Assembly (NCBI RefSeq): GCF_004684345.1
Contig: NZ_CP038469.1
Span: 1,736,001 to 1,800,000, forward strand
Reading direction: 5' to 3'
DNA from: Citrobacter tructae
Lineage (GTDB): Bacteria; Pseudomonadota; Gammaproteobacteria; Enterobacterales; Enterobacteriaceae
Length of the DNA stretch: 64,000 nucleotides
Below are positions 56,148-64,000 of the stretch, in pieces. Each line of letters opens with the position of its first letter. The first letter of the stretch is position 1. The position numbers and the translations under genes are program-made. A model generated the notes under the pieces. It saw only the letters and a list, made by a program, of their open reading frames with translations, had not been told where the DNA came from and made no database searches.

Positions 56148-57281
56148 TTAAACCGTCAACACTACGCAACTGTCAGCATCCCAACACAAACGTACCTCAT
56201 CGCCCCAGGTCGGTAGCCCCTTACGATAGCGATGTTCGTTTTGTAACTGGGCGCTCAACATCTGGCCGCTTTTTAAACGGACGTGGTAAACAGACAAATC
56301 GCCGAGGTAGGCAATATGCACCACTTCCCCCACCGCAAAGTTATAGCCATCTGGCGGAGGGGCCTCACAGAGCATAATTTTTTCCGGACGCAGCGCGACA
56401 TACACCGGGACGTTATCAACGATGGAGGCATCGGCATCAACTTTCAGCGGATGGACCAGCCCCGGAGAGTCAATGACTAGGCCATCTTCCTGACGCTCCT
56501 TCAGCAGCCCTTCAAACACGTTTACCGAGCCGATAAATTCCGCACTGTAACGGGTGGTCGGATGCTCATAAATCTCTTCAGGCTCGCCGATTTGCACGAA
56601 CTTGCCGCGATTCATGATCGCAATACGTCCCGCCATTGTCATGGCTTCTTCCTGATCGTGCGTCACCATCACACAGGTCACCCCCACGCGTTCGAGGATA
56701 TCGACCACTTCCAGTTGCATTCGGTCACGGAGTTTTTTGTCCAACGCGCCCATCGGTTCATCCAGCAGCAGCAGCTTAGGCCGTTTTGCCAGACTACGCG
56801 CCAGTGCCACACGCTGACGCTGACCACCGGAAAGCTGGTGCGGTTTACGTTTGGCAAATTCCTGCATATGCACCAGGCCCAGCATTTCGTTGACGCGTTG
56901 GGTAATTTCAGCTTTCGGCAACTTGTCCTGCTTAAGACCAAAGGCAATGTTCTGCTCCACCGTCATATGCGGAAACAGCGCATAGGACTGAAACATCATA
57001 TTAATCGGACGCAGATACGGCGGGACATGCGCTAAATCGACACCGTCGAGCATGATTTGCCCGGTGGTCGGCAGTTCAAAGCCCGCCAGCATACGCAGCA
57101 GGGTCGATTTGCCGCAGCCGGACGCGCCCAGCAGAGCAAAAATTTCACCTTTGTAGATAGTCAAGCTGACGTCATCGACGGCGTGCTGACCATCAAATGA
57201 CTTGGTCAGATTGCGAATCTCAAGAAGCGGGGTCAGCGCTTTACGGGTCTTCGCCTGTGGGCGGGGGGTCGCATCATTCAC
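56148..57281 (-). CDS. potG: Putrescine ABC transporter ATP-binding protein PotG
   Basis: The 377-residue ATPase of the putrescine-specific importer. Walker A GASGCGKST near residue 53, signature LSGGQRQRVA, Walker B LLLLDEPMGALD, H-loop VMVTHDQEEA, and a C-terminal TOBE regulatory domain. The GTG start at 57281 is preferred to an upstream ATG at 57299 because GGAGAG is seven bases ahead and the protein then equals the E. coli length (MNDA...RPQAK). Confidence 0.97.
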   Translation of the reverse strand: MNDATPRPQAKTRKALTPLLEIRNLTKSFDGQHAVDDVSLTIYKGEIFALLGASGCGKSTLLRMLAGFELPTTGQIMLDGVDLAHVPPYLRPINMMFQSYALFPHMTVEQNIAFGLKQDKLPKAEITQRVNEMLGLVHMQEFAKRKPHQLSGGQRQRVALARSLAKRPKLLLLDEPMGALDKKLRDRMQLEVVDILERVGVTCVMVTHDQEEAMTMAGRIAIMNRGKFVQIGEPEEIYEHPTTRYSAEFIGSVNVFEGLLKERQEDGLVIDSPGLVHPLKVDADASIVDNVPVYVALRPEKIMLCEAPPPDGYNFAVGEVVHIAYLGDLSVYHVRLKSGQMLSAQLQNEHRYRKGLPTWGDEVRLCWDADSCVVLTV

Positions 57282-57418
57282 TCTAGTGCTCTCCGGCATA
57301 AAACAAAGAAACGGTGCAAATAACGCACCAGCATGGTGCGTATTGCCGGGTTATGGGTGTTCAGAGATTGGGAGTCCCGGCGAACACACGTGCCGCCGGG
57401 TCATGTCCCTGACGCGGG

Positions 57419-58531
57419 TTATTTCCCGCTTTTCACCTTGGTCCAGGCGCGGGTACGGACACGATCGATCTTCGGATCCTGCACTTTCAGCGTGAACAGT
57501 TTGGCTCGCACATCGGCTGGCGGATAAATACCCGGATTGTCACGAACTTCAGGGCTGACCAGCGCCGTCGCTTCTTTGTTCGCATTGGCGTAGAACACGT
57601 GATCGGAAATATGGGCAATCACATCCGGGCGCAGCAGGTAGTTGAGGAACTGATACGCCTCATCTTTGTTTTTAGCATCCGCAGGCATGGCGAAAACATC
57701 GAAGAACGCCATCGCCCCTTCTTTTGGAATTGAGAAAGAAATATTGACGCCATTTTTCGCTTCTTTCGCACGATTGGCAGCCTGCCATACGTCCCCTGCC
57801 CAGCCGATTGCCACACAGGTATCACCGTTTGCCAGATCGTTAATGTATTGAGAAGAGTGGAAATAGCGAATATTCGGACGCAGTTTCAGCAGCAGATCGG
57901 TTGCCGGTCCGGTGTAATCATCCGCTTTGGTACTATTCGGGTCTTTGCCCAAATAGTTCAGCACGGTGGCAAACACCTCTTCGGGCGCGTCGAGGAAAGA
58001 GACACCACAACTTTTCAGTTTTTCCAGATTTTCCGGCTTCAGGATAAGATCCCAACTGTCTACCGGCGTATCTGCCCCCAACACCGCTTTGACTTTATCA
58101 ACGTTGTAACCAATACCGGTGGTTGCCCACATATACGGCATCGCAAACTTGTTGTCAGGATCGTGTTTTGCCACCAGTTTCAACAGTTCGGGATCGAGGT
58201 TTTTCCAGTCCGGCAGTTTGCTTTTATCCAGCGGCTGGAATACACCCGCAGTAAGCTGACGCTCAAGGAAGCTGGCGGAAGGGACGACAAGGTCAAAGCC
58301 GGTGCTGCCCGCCATGAGCTTACCTTCCAACACTTCATTGGAGTCGAATACGTCATAAACCACTTTAATCCCGGTCTCTTTTTCAAAATTAGCCACCGTG
58401 TCCGGAGCGATATAATCAGACCAGTTATAAATATGCAGCGTTTTTTGTTCAGCAGCGAGCGTGCCGGCAGAGATGGACATCAGAGCACCCGCAACCAGGC
58501 CTGATAACCATTTTTTATTTAAGGCGGTCAT
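57419..58531 (-). CDS. potF: Putrescine-binding periplasmic protein PotF
   Basis: A 370-residue binding protein with a signal peptide (MTALNKKWLSGLVAGALMSISAGTLA, cleaved before AEQK). Residues in LHIYNWSDYIAPDT and the conserved Trp/Asp of the cleft are present. It delivers putrescine to PotGHI and heads the operon; the gap to potG is 137 bases, longer than the other spacers, and may hold a stabilising structure that allows more PotF than permease (inference). Confidence 0.98.
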   Translation of the reverse strand: MTALNKKWLSGLVAGALMSISAGTLAAEQKTLHIYNWSDYIAPDTVANFEKETGIKVVYDVFDSNEVLEGKLMAGSTGFDLVVPSASFLERQLTAGVFQPLDKSKLPDWKNLDPELLKLVAKHDPDNKFAMPYMWATTGIGYNVDKVKAVLGADTPVDSWDLILKPENLEKLKSCGVSFLDAPEEVFATVLNYLGKDPNSTKADDYTGPATDLLLKLRPNIRYFHSSQYINDLANGDTCVAIGWAGDVWQAANRAKEAKNGVNISFSIPKEGAMAFFDVFAMPADAKNKDEAYQFLNYLLRPDVIAHISDHVFYANANKEATALVSPEVRDNPGIYPPADVRAKLFTLKVQDPKIDRVRTRAWTKVKSGK

Positions 58532-58962
58532 AATCTCTTTCCTTCTGAAAGTTCGTTAACAAACGAACAAAAAAGTCACACTCTACGATATGCAAGAAAC
58601 GTGCATATTCTTTCATTCAGCGCTAATGGAAAGAGAGGCTTCCCCTGCGCCACTATGGCTCGCTGATAACCGCTAAATCATTCAACATGCATTGCGGCCA
58701 CATGTAGACCACAAGGGAATAATTGAAGGATAACGTTTATAAGCCTCGCCAGAATAACTTTAGCCAGGATTCGAGGATATAGCCCAGTTAAAAAAACGTC
58801 TTTTATCAATTTTTTATGCAGGTTTTGTCTATGACATAAAGCGGAAGGCGCAGATCTGAAGTGAATAACTCTTTAATGAAAGGTTAAATACAGAATAAAA
58901 ATAGGGTAATACGCAACCGCTCTGACAGCGGCTGCGCTATTGGCATCATGGCTCAGGAAGTA
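58532..58962. other. potF-ybjN intergenic region
   Basis: About 430 bases with no supported gene. The right end holds a hairpin (58913-58935: GCAACCGCT with AGCGGCTGC, one mismatch) that probably ends the ybjN transcript. The left part, AT-rich, must hold the potF promoter; I could not assign its boxes reliably. Confidence 0.6.
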
Positions 58963-59439
58963 TTAATGGAGGAAATGGGTCTCAGTGCTGCCGTTTTGCA
59001 CATCTTCTTCGGCGTTAAATAACAGCTGATGCGCCCCGGCTTCAAGGATCACCATTGATATCTGTTCTTCGCTCTGACGAACAAAACATTCAAACTGCTC
59101 AAACGTGACGCCCGGCACAACGTATAAAGACTGGCAAACCACCAGCTTTGGCAGATTATCATCTTGCATGTCCAGAAACGCTTTCACCGTCAGCGAACTG
59201 GCATTGATGGACGACAGATCGGCGGCAAGCGGCAGCAAAGCGGAGGGCCTGACTTCCGCCATCGCAGAAAACAGAACAACGTTATCCACCAAATCAATTT
59301 TCGCATCAAAGATGCCGTCGAAGTTTTGCATGTGAGGTAAATGCAGCGCCTGACAGGTATCGCATTCAAAAAAACTCATGCCCAGGTCGTCGAGCCATTG
59401 ACGCAACGTATCCAGAGTGGGAACGACCAGTGATGTCAT
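58963..59439 (-). CDS. ybjN: YbjN, conserved stress-related regulator
   Basis: A 158-residue protein with the YbjN/type III secretion chaperone-like fold, as in E. coli. The E. coli protein modulates motility, biofilm and stress responses when overexpressed; mechanism unknown. A short cysteine-containing segment FFECDTCQALHLP is near residues 23-35. Last gene of the ybjC-nfsA-rimK-ybjN set. Confidence 0.96.
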   Translation of the reverse strand: MTSLVVPTLDTLRQWLDDLGMSFFECDTCQALHLPHMQNFDGIFDAKIDLVDNVVLFSAMAEVRPSALLPLAADLSSINASSLTVKAFLDMQDDNLPKLVVCQSLYVVPGVTFEQFECFVRQSEEQISMVILEAGAHQLLFNAEEDVQNGSTETHFLH

Positions 59440-59529
59440 AATAATGTGCGACCTCTTTCGATGAAAAAATTACCGGCACAGCTTACGCAAAAAGACTGCG
59501 TCATACCACGATCGCAATCGATATTGCGT

Positions 59530-60432
59530 TTAGCCGCCGATTTTAAGACAAAATTCAGGTGTAGCATGGCGTTCGATCCACTGGATCATCCGCGCAGCAA
59601 TATCAATCCCCGTGGTTTTCTCCACGCCTTCCAGCCCCGGAGAAGCATTAACTTCCATGACCAGCGGCCCACGGTCTGCACGCAGTATATCAACCCCCGC
59701 AACATCCAGACCCATGGTCCGGGCAGCCTTGATCGCAATGTCTCTTTCACGCGTCGTAATATTTGCAATACTGGCAACGCCGCCACGATGAAGATTGGAA
59801 CGAAAATCGCCCTCTTTTGCGCGACGCTCAATAGCGGCAACCACCTCGTCTCCCACGACAAAGCAGCGAATATCCCGCCCTTTCGCCTCTTCAATATATT
59901 CCTGAACCAGAATGTGCGCATTCAGCCCACGAAACGCATCCACGACGCTCTCCGCAGCCTGACGCGTCTCGGCCAGCACCACACCGATGCCCTGTGTGCC
60001 TTCCACCAGCTTCACCACCAACGGCGCGCCGCCGACCATATCAATCATGTCGCTGGTGTCGTCAGGTGAATGAGCGATTCCGGTGATGGGCAAATCAATC
60101 CCCTGACGTGCCAGCAACTGCAACGAACGCAACTTATCGCGCGCACGGGTGATCGCCACCGACTCATTCAACGGATAGCTACCTAGCATCTCAAACTGGC
60201 GCAATGCCGCCGTACCGTAAAAGGTAATAGCCGAGCCTATTCTTGGGATGACCGCGTCAAAATGGGGGAGTTGACGGCCCTTGTAATGAATCGAAGACGC
60301 CGCCGGGCTGATGTTCATATAACAGGAAAGGGGATCGATAATTTCAACCAGGTGACCACGCTGCATCGCCGCTTCGCGCAGGCGCTTACAAGAATAGAGC
60401 GTTCCATCCCGGGACAAAATGGCAATTTTCAC
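59530..60432 (-). CDS. rimK: Ribosomal protein S6 modification protein RimK
   Basis: An ATP-grasp ligase that adds glutamate residues to the C-terminus of S6. The GTG start at 60432 gives 300 residues, as in E. coli (VKIAILSRDGTLYSC); the open frame to 60507 overlaps nfsA. ATP-grasp elements PLVVKLVEGTQGIGVVL and VMEVNASPGLEG are visible. GAGG lies before the start. Fourth-to-last in the SoxS-linked nfsA operon. Confidence 0.97.
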   Translation of the reverse strand: MKIAILSRDGTLYSCKRLREAAMQRGHLVEIIDPLSCYMNISPAASSIHYKGRQLPHFDAVIPRIGSAITFYGTAALRQFEMLGSYPLNESVAITRARDKLRSLQLLARQGIDLPITGIAHSPDDTSDMIDMVGGAPLVVKLVEGTQGIGVVLAETRQAAESVVDAFRGLNAHILVQEYIEEAKGRDIRCFVVGDEVVAAIERRAKEGDFRSNLHRGGVASIANITTRERDIAIKAARTMGLDVAGVDILRADRGPLVMEVNASPGLEGVEKTTGIDIAARMIQWIERHATPEFCLKIGG

Positions 60433-60491
60433 CCTGCACCTCTCTGAAAGACCTGCTAAAAGCTGGCGTATAATACACTGGGTTAAAATCT

Positions 60492-61214
60492 TTAGCGCGT
60501 AGCCCATCCCTGTTTATGCAAATATTCCAGGATAAAGGGACGATTTTCTTTGATGATAGTACGGCGGATATGATCGCTCCATGTATCGCGACGCGTGTTG
60601 CTACCACGGGTAAGGTAATACTGTGCAAGCTGCTCATCATAGTGCGCCAGTGCGTCCATATCGAGCGGCTGGTACTGATTTTCATGCACCACAATAGCTG
60701 CTGGCAATCGCGGTTTGATATCTGGGTTATCCGCAGGCCAGCCAAGGCACAGGCCAAACAGCGGCAGAACATGCTGCGGCAGTTTCAGTAACTCAGTTAC
60801 CGACTCGATATTATTGCGCAGCCCGCCAATAAACACACCGCCAAGACCCAACGACTCTGCAGCGGTCAGCGCATTTTGCGCCATCATCGCCGTATCGACC
60901 ACGCCCAGCAGCAGTTGTTCTGCCAGACCCAGTTGTGCATCAGGGCAAATCTGTAAATGACGGTTAAAATCGGCGCAAAACACCCAAAATTCAGCGGCCT
61001 GTGCCACGTGCGGTTGCCCGCCCGACAGCGTTACCAGCGACTCACGCAAGGCCTTATCCGTTACCCGAATTATCGTGCTGCACTGCAAAAAACTAGAACT
61101 CGACGTGCCTTGCGCGGCAGCAATAATCGCCTCGCGCTGCGCATCCGAAATCAACGCATCGGTGAAATGGCGAATAGAACGGTGGCTACGAAGTAAATCA
61201 ATGGTTGGAGTCAT
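60492..61214 (-). CDS. nfsA: Oxygen-insensitive NADPH nitroreductase NfsA
   Basis: A 240-residue FMN flavoprotein that reduces nitroaromatics and quinones by two electrons; its loss gives nitrofurantoin resistance in E. coli. HRSIRHFTD binds FMN phosphate, and GLGGVFIGGLRNN and LPLFGLCLGWPAD are family motifs. The start at 61214 (MTPTIDLL) overlaps the ybjC end by 17 bases, so expression is coupled. Controlled by SoxS/MarA in E. coli; a candidate box lies upstream of ybjC. Confidence 0.97.
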   Translation of the reverse strand: MTPTIDLLRSHRSIRHFTDALISDAQREAIIAAAQGTSSSSFLQCSTIIRVTDKALRESLVTLSGGQPHVAQAAEFWVFCADFNRHLQICPDAQLGLAEQLLLGVVDTAMMAQNALTAAESLGLGGVFIGGLRNNIESVTELLKLPQHVLPLFGLCLGWPADNPDIKPRLPAAIVVHENQYQPLDMDALAHYDEQLAQYYLTRGSNTRRDTWSDHIRRTIIKENRPFILEYLHKQGWATR

Positions 61215-61488
61215 CTCTTTTTTCTCTGGCTGAACGGGAAGAAACATCAGATGTTCGTGACATCAGTTGCGGTGCCAACAGTTGCGCAATGCGCCACATT
61301 AATAACACCGCAGCGGGAAGCATCAGCAATACGCCCAGAAAAATCATTACCACACAGGCCAACGGGCTGTTAAGCGGCGCGGGTAAAGTGAGGTAATCGT
61401 TAAGCGACAGCAGCGCCAGCGCTAACGACACCATACCGATCGTTTCCAGAATCAATACGCTTTTAGGTAACACACCCACAGTGCGCAT
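61198..61488 (-). CDS. ybjC: YbjC, small predicted membrane protein
   Basis: A 96-residue protein (MRTVGVLPKSVLILETIGM...) with two hydrophobic helices; E. coli YbjC has 95. The start at 61488 has GGGAGGT before it; the frame is open to 61512. Function unknown. It is the first gene of the ybjC-nfsA-rimK-ybjN operon and divergent from grxA. Confidence 0.93.
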   Translation of the reverse strand: MRTVGVLPKSVLILETIGMVSLALALLSLNDYLTLPAPLNSPLACVVMIFLGVLLMLPAAVLLMWRIAQLLAPQLMSRTSDVSSRSAREKRDDSNH

Positions 61489-61505
61489 ACGTGACCTCCC
61501 GCGAA

Positions 61506-61524
61506 GTGGCACTTAGTATAAAAC
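61506..61524. promoter_or_regulatory. Candidate SoxS/MarA/Rob box upstream of ybjC-nfsA
   Basis: GTGGCACTTAGTATAAAAC matches the marbox consensus AYNGCACNNWNNRYYAAAY apart from the first base and one Y. It lies 18 to 36 bases upstream of the ybjC start. SoxS and MarA control of this operon in E. coli is established; use of this site here is inference. Confidence 0.65.
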
Positions 61525-61659
61525 GTTCCGAGTTCTCATGTTTAACAGATATAGAGTAGATGTATCAAAGTAACAGGCTGAACCTGCTTTCCATCCGGCA
61601 TAAATCGCGGCATCATACAGATATTCGCCATCTGGCTTGATAAGTTCGAGGAGAGAGAG

Positions 61660-61923
61660 ATGTTTGCTGTTATTTTTGGTCGCCCAGGGTGCCCATATTG
61701 CGTGCGCGCAAAAGAATTAGCAGAAAAATTAAGCAATGAGCATGAAGATTTTAACTTCCGCTATATCGATATCCATGCCGAAGGGATCTCAAAAGCCGAT
61801 CTGGAAAAGACAGTGGGTAAGCCAGTCGAAACCGTTCCGCAGATTTTTGTCGATCAGAAACACATCGGCGGCTGCACGGATTTTGAAGCCTGGGCAAAAG
61901 AGAATGCGAATCTGTTCGCCTGA
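61660..61923 (+). CDS. grxA: Glutaredoxin 1
   Basis: An 87-residue thioltransferase that reduces ribonucleotide reductase and other disulfides using glutathione. Active-site dithiol Cys11-Pro-Tyr-Cys14 (GCPYC) and the cis-Pro segment TVPQIFVDQKHIGGCTDF are present. A strong GGAGAGAGAG ribosome-binding site precedes. OxyR control is known in E. coli; I could not place the site with certainty. Confidence 0.98.
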   Translation: MFAVIFGRPGCPYCVRAKELAEKLSNEHEDFNFRYIDIHAEGISKADLEKTVGKPVETVPQIFVDQKHIGGCTDFEAWAKENANLFA

Positions 61924-61933
61924 TTGCTGTCTC

Positions 61934-61970
61934 TACGCCCTCCACTGGGAGGGCGTAATCAGTGTTTTTT
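61934..61970 (+). terminator. Terminator of grxA, shared with ybjM end
   Basis: TACGCCCTCC and GGAGGGCGTA form a perfect ten-base stem with loop ACTG, and a T run follows after seven bases. It spans the last bases of convergent ybjM. Confidence 0.7.
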
Positions 61971-62339
61971 CCGCTGCTGATGCTGATTAAACAAGCTACT
62001 GATAAATAAATAGCACAATGCGCCAAGCGCGCACCAAAACACTGCACTAAATAACCATGCCAATTCTTGCCACAGCGAACGTGTGGGCATCAACACGAAC
62101 CGCATCAATAACAGGCAGCACGGTGCCGCCAACATTGCGCCAAGAAGAGGTCTAAGCACCTCCCGACGATGGGAAAAAAAGCTTGCCGCCGCACCCGGCA
62201 ATATAAAAAATAACAACCCGACCTCAGGATGCCCAGCCGCCTTAAATGCCCCTTTCACGTTCAGCGTTAATGAAAGACACACCACAATAAAAAGCACAAA
62301 GCAGCAGATCGCCCCCGCCCAACCTTGTCTATGTTTCAA
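61959..62339 (-). CDS. ybjM: YbjM, predicted inner-membrane protein
   Basis: A 126-residue protein with four hydrophobic helices, matching E. coli YbjM (125 residues) from its first residues (LKHRQGWAGAICCFVLF). The start is TTG at 62339 with GGAGG five bases ahead; the open frame runs to 62492 but the extra N-terminus is not conserved. Function unknown. It is convergent with grxA and divergent from ybjL. Confidence 0.85.
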   Translation of the reverse strand: MKHRQGWAGAICCFVLFIVVCLSLTLNVKGAFKAAGHPEVGLLFFILPGAAASFFSHRREVLRPLLGAMLAAPCCLLLMRFVLMPTRSLWQELAWLFSAVFWCALGALCYLFISSLFNQHQQRKKH

Positions 62340-62607
62340 TCGTTCCTCCTGACACTCTCTATCGAACACACTTTTCGCCCAAAGGCGTCCAGTCAGATAA
62401 AGTCGTTCGGCATTCCATGCCAAAAACACACTCACACGATTCTTATAGCCGTTGAAACGTAATGAGATTAAACTAGCCGCATATATTGTCATGCTGCTTT
62501 ATTTGGGGCTGTGTACGATGCTGTCGCCCCCTTAATTTCTGGCAAAAACATTAGCGTAAATTGCCATTTCTTTCAATAGCTTACTAGTAAACAAGAAGTT
62601 AGCCTCC

Positions 62608-64000
62608 GTGAATATAAACGTCGCAGATTTGTTAAATGGGAATTACATCCTGTTATTATTTGTGGTCCTGGCTCTGGGCCTGTGTCTGGGTAAATTACGC
62701 CTGGGGACAGTCCAACTCGGTAATTCCATTGGCGTTTTAGTGGTGTCCCTATTATTAGGTCAGCAGCACTTTAGTATTAACACTGATGCTTTAAATCTCG
62801 GCTTTATGCTGTTTATTTTTTGTGTCGGCGTCGAAGCTGGTCCCAACTTTTTTTCGATTTTTTTTCGCGATGGGAAAAATTACCTAATGCTTGCTCTGGT
62901 CATGGTCGGCAGCGCAATGCTGATCGCCCTGGGGCTGGGTAGGCTATTTGGCTGGGACATCGGACTGACAGCAGGCATGTTGGCAGGCTCAATGACTTCA
63001 ACGCCGGTGCTGGTCGGTGCAGGTGACACATTGCGCCATTCGGGGATGACGGGAACACAGCTGTCGACCGCCCTCGACAACCTGAGTCTCGGTTACGCGC
63101 TGACCTATCTGATCGGACTGGTCAGCCTGATTGTCGGTGCCCGCTACCTACCAAAACTGCAGCACCAGGATCTACAAACCAGCGCCCAACAAATCGCCCG
63201 TGAACGTGGACTCGACACCGACGCTAACCGTAAGGTCTATCTGCCGGTGATCCGTGCCTATCGTGTAGGTCCGGAACTGGTTGCCTGGGCTGACGGTAAA
63301 AATCTGCGCGAGTTGGGCATCTATCGCCAGACCGGTTGTTATATCGAACGTATCCGTCGCAACGGTATTCTGGCTAACCCGGACGGCGACGCCGTGCTGC
63401 AGATGGGCGATGAAATCGCCTTAGTGGGTTACCCGGATGCACATGCTCGCCTCGACCCAAGTTTCCGTAACGGCAAAGAAGTGTTCGATCGTGATCTACT
63501 CGATATGCGCATTGTCACCGAAGAGATCGTGGTCAAGAACCACAATGCCGTCGGCCGTCGTCTGGCACAGCTAAAACTGACCGATCATGGCTGCTTCCTT
63601 AACCGCGTAATCCGCAGCCAGATTGAGATGCCGATTGATGACAACGTGGTGCTCAATAAAGGCGACGTGTTGCAAGTAAGCGGCGATGCCCGCCGCGTAA
63701 AAACCATCGCAGACCGTATCGGCTTCATTTCAATTCACAGCCAGGTGACCGATTTGCTGGCCTTCTGCGCCTTCTTTATCATCGGCCTGATGATTGGAAT
63801 GATCACATTCCAGTTCAGTAATTTCAGCTTTGGCATCGGAAATGCTGCGGGACTGCTTTTCGCCGGAATTATGCTTGGCTTCCTGCGAGCCAACCACCCG
63901 ACGTTTGGCTACATCCCGCAGGGTGCGCTGAACATGGTGAAAGAGTTTGGTCTGATGGTCTTTATGGCGGGCGTCGGCTTAAGCGCGGGTAGCGGTATTG
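62608..64000 (+). CDS. ybjL: YbjL, AAE-family transporter, 3'-truncated by window edge
   Basis: A membrane protein of the aspartate:alanine exchanger family (AspT/YidE type). It starts at GTG (62608, MNINVADLLNGNYILLLFVV) and is open to the window end, so 464 of about 561 residues are visible. It has the N-terminal helix bundle with GMLAGSMTSTPVLVGAGDT, two cytoplasmic TrkA-C/RCK-like domains (about residues 205-375) and the start of the second helix bundle. No substrate is established for YbjL. Confidence 0.95.
   Translation, partial: MNINVADLLNGNYILLLFVVLALGLCLGKLRLGTVQLGNSIGVLVVSLLLGQQHFSINTDALNLGFMLFIFCVGVEAGPNFFSIFFRDGKNYLMLALVMVGSAMLIALGLGRLFGWDIGLTAGMLAGSMTSTPVLVGAGDTLRHSGMTGTQLSTALDNLSLGYALTYLIGLVSLIVGARYLPKLQHQDLQTSAQQIARERGLDTDANRKVYLPVIRAYRVGPELVAWADGKNLRELGIYRQTGCYIERIRRNGILANPDGDAVLQMGDEIALVGYPDAHARLDPSFRNGKEVFDRDLLDMRIVTEEIVVKNHNAVGRRLAQLKLTDHGCFLNRVIRSQIEMPIDDNVVLNKGDVLQVSGDARRVKTIADRIGFISIHSQVTDLLAFCAFFIIGLMIGMITFQFSNFSFGIGNAAGLLFAGIMLGFLRANHPTFGYIPQGALNMVKEFGLMVFMAGVGLSAGSGI

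Overview
The window is a chromosomal segment from a member of the Enterobacteriaceae close to Escherichia, Salmonella and Citrobacter. Almost every protein is a near-identical ortholog of an E. coli K-12 protein, and gene order follows the K-12 region around minutes 19 to 21, read in reverse (elyC to ybjL). The exact genus cannot be read from the sequence alone. Citrobacter is my best guess, because the backbone is coli-like but the accessory genes are not those of K-12. I see no prophage, insertion sequence, CRISPR array or plasmid function.

Layout. 1-15.8 kb: cell-envelope and translation housekeeping, mostly on the minus strand (elyC, ycbJ, kdsB-ycaR, ycaQ, lpxK-msbA, ycaI, ihfB, rpsA, cmk, a remnant of ycaL, aroA-serC, ycaP). 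15.9-22.2 kb: ycaO and the anaerobic formate block focA-pflB-pflA, with FNR-like and IHF-like sites upstream of focA. 22.3-28.0 kb: an accessory island where K-12 has ycaK/ycaN. It holds an unrecognised exported protein, an RpiR-type regulator and a divergent five-gene set encoding an ascorbate-type PTS (EIIB, EIIC, EIIA) plus a transketolase split into two subunits. 28.0-35.0 kb: ycaM, ycaD and the dmsABC dimethyl sulfoxide reductase operon. 35.2-43.3 kb: serS, rarA-lolA, ftsK, lrp. 43.8-49.6 kb: trxB, cydDC, aat, infA. 49.7-52.3 kb: an accessory LysR / pirin / isochorismatase-like trio. 52.4 kb: tRNA-Ser(GGA). 52.6-64.0 kb: rlmC, ybjO, potIHGF, ybjN-rimK-nfsA-ybjC, grxA, ybjM and the start of ybjL.

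Functionally the window combines lipid A synthesis and export (kdsB, lpxK, msbA), aromatic/serine synthesis (aroA, serC), anaerobic energy metabolism (focA, pflAB, dmsABC), redox maintenance (trxB, grxA, nfsA, cydDC), putrescine import (potFGHI) and translation (rpsA, serS, infA, rlmC, rimK, aat).

The points most worth a second look are: (1) the PTS/split-transketolase cluster, which lacks any kinase, isomerase or aldolase and so implies that the PTS product is itself a transketolase substrate; (2) the direct junction of tRNA-Ser to rlmC, which lacks the roughly 25 kb K-12 block from clpA to artP; (3) the ycaL pseudogene; (4) loss of the conserved ybjO start codon. Start sites were moved from the longest open frame wherever a Shine-Dalgarno sequence and the family length agreed on a shorter protein.
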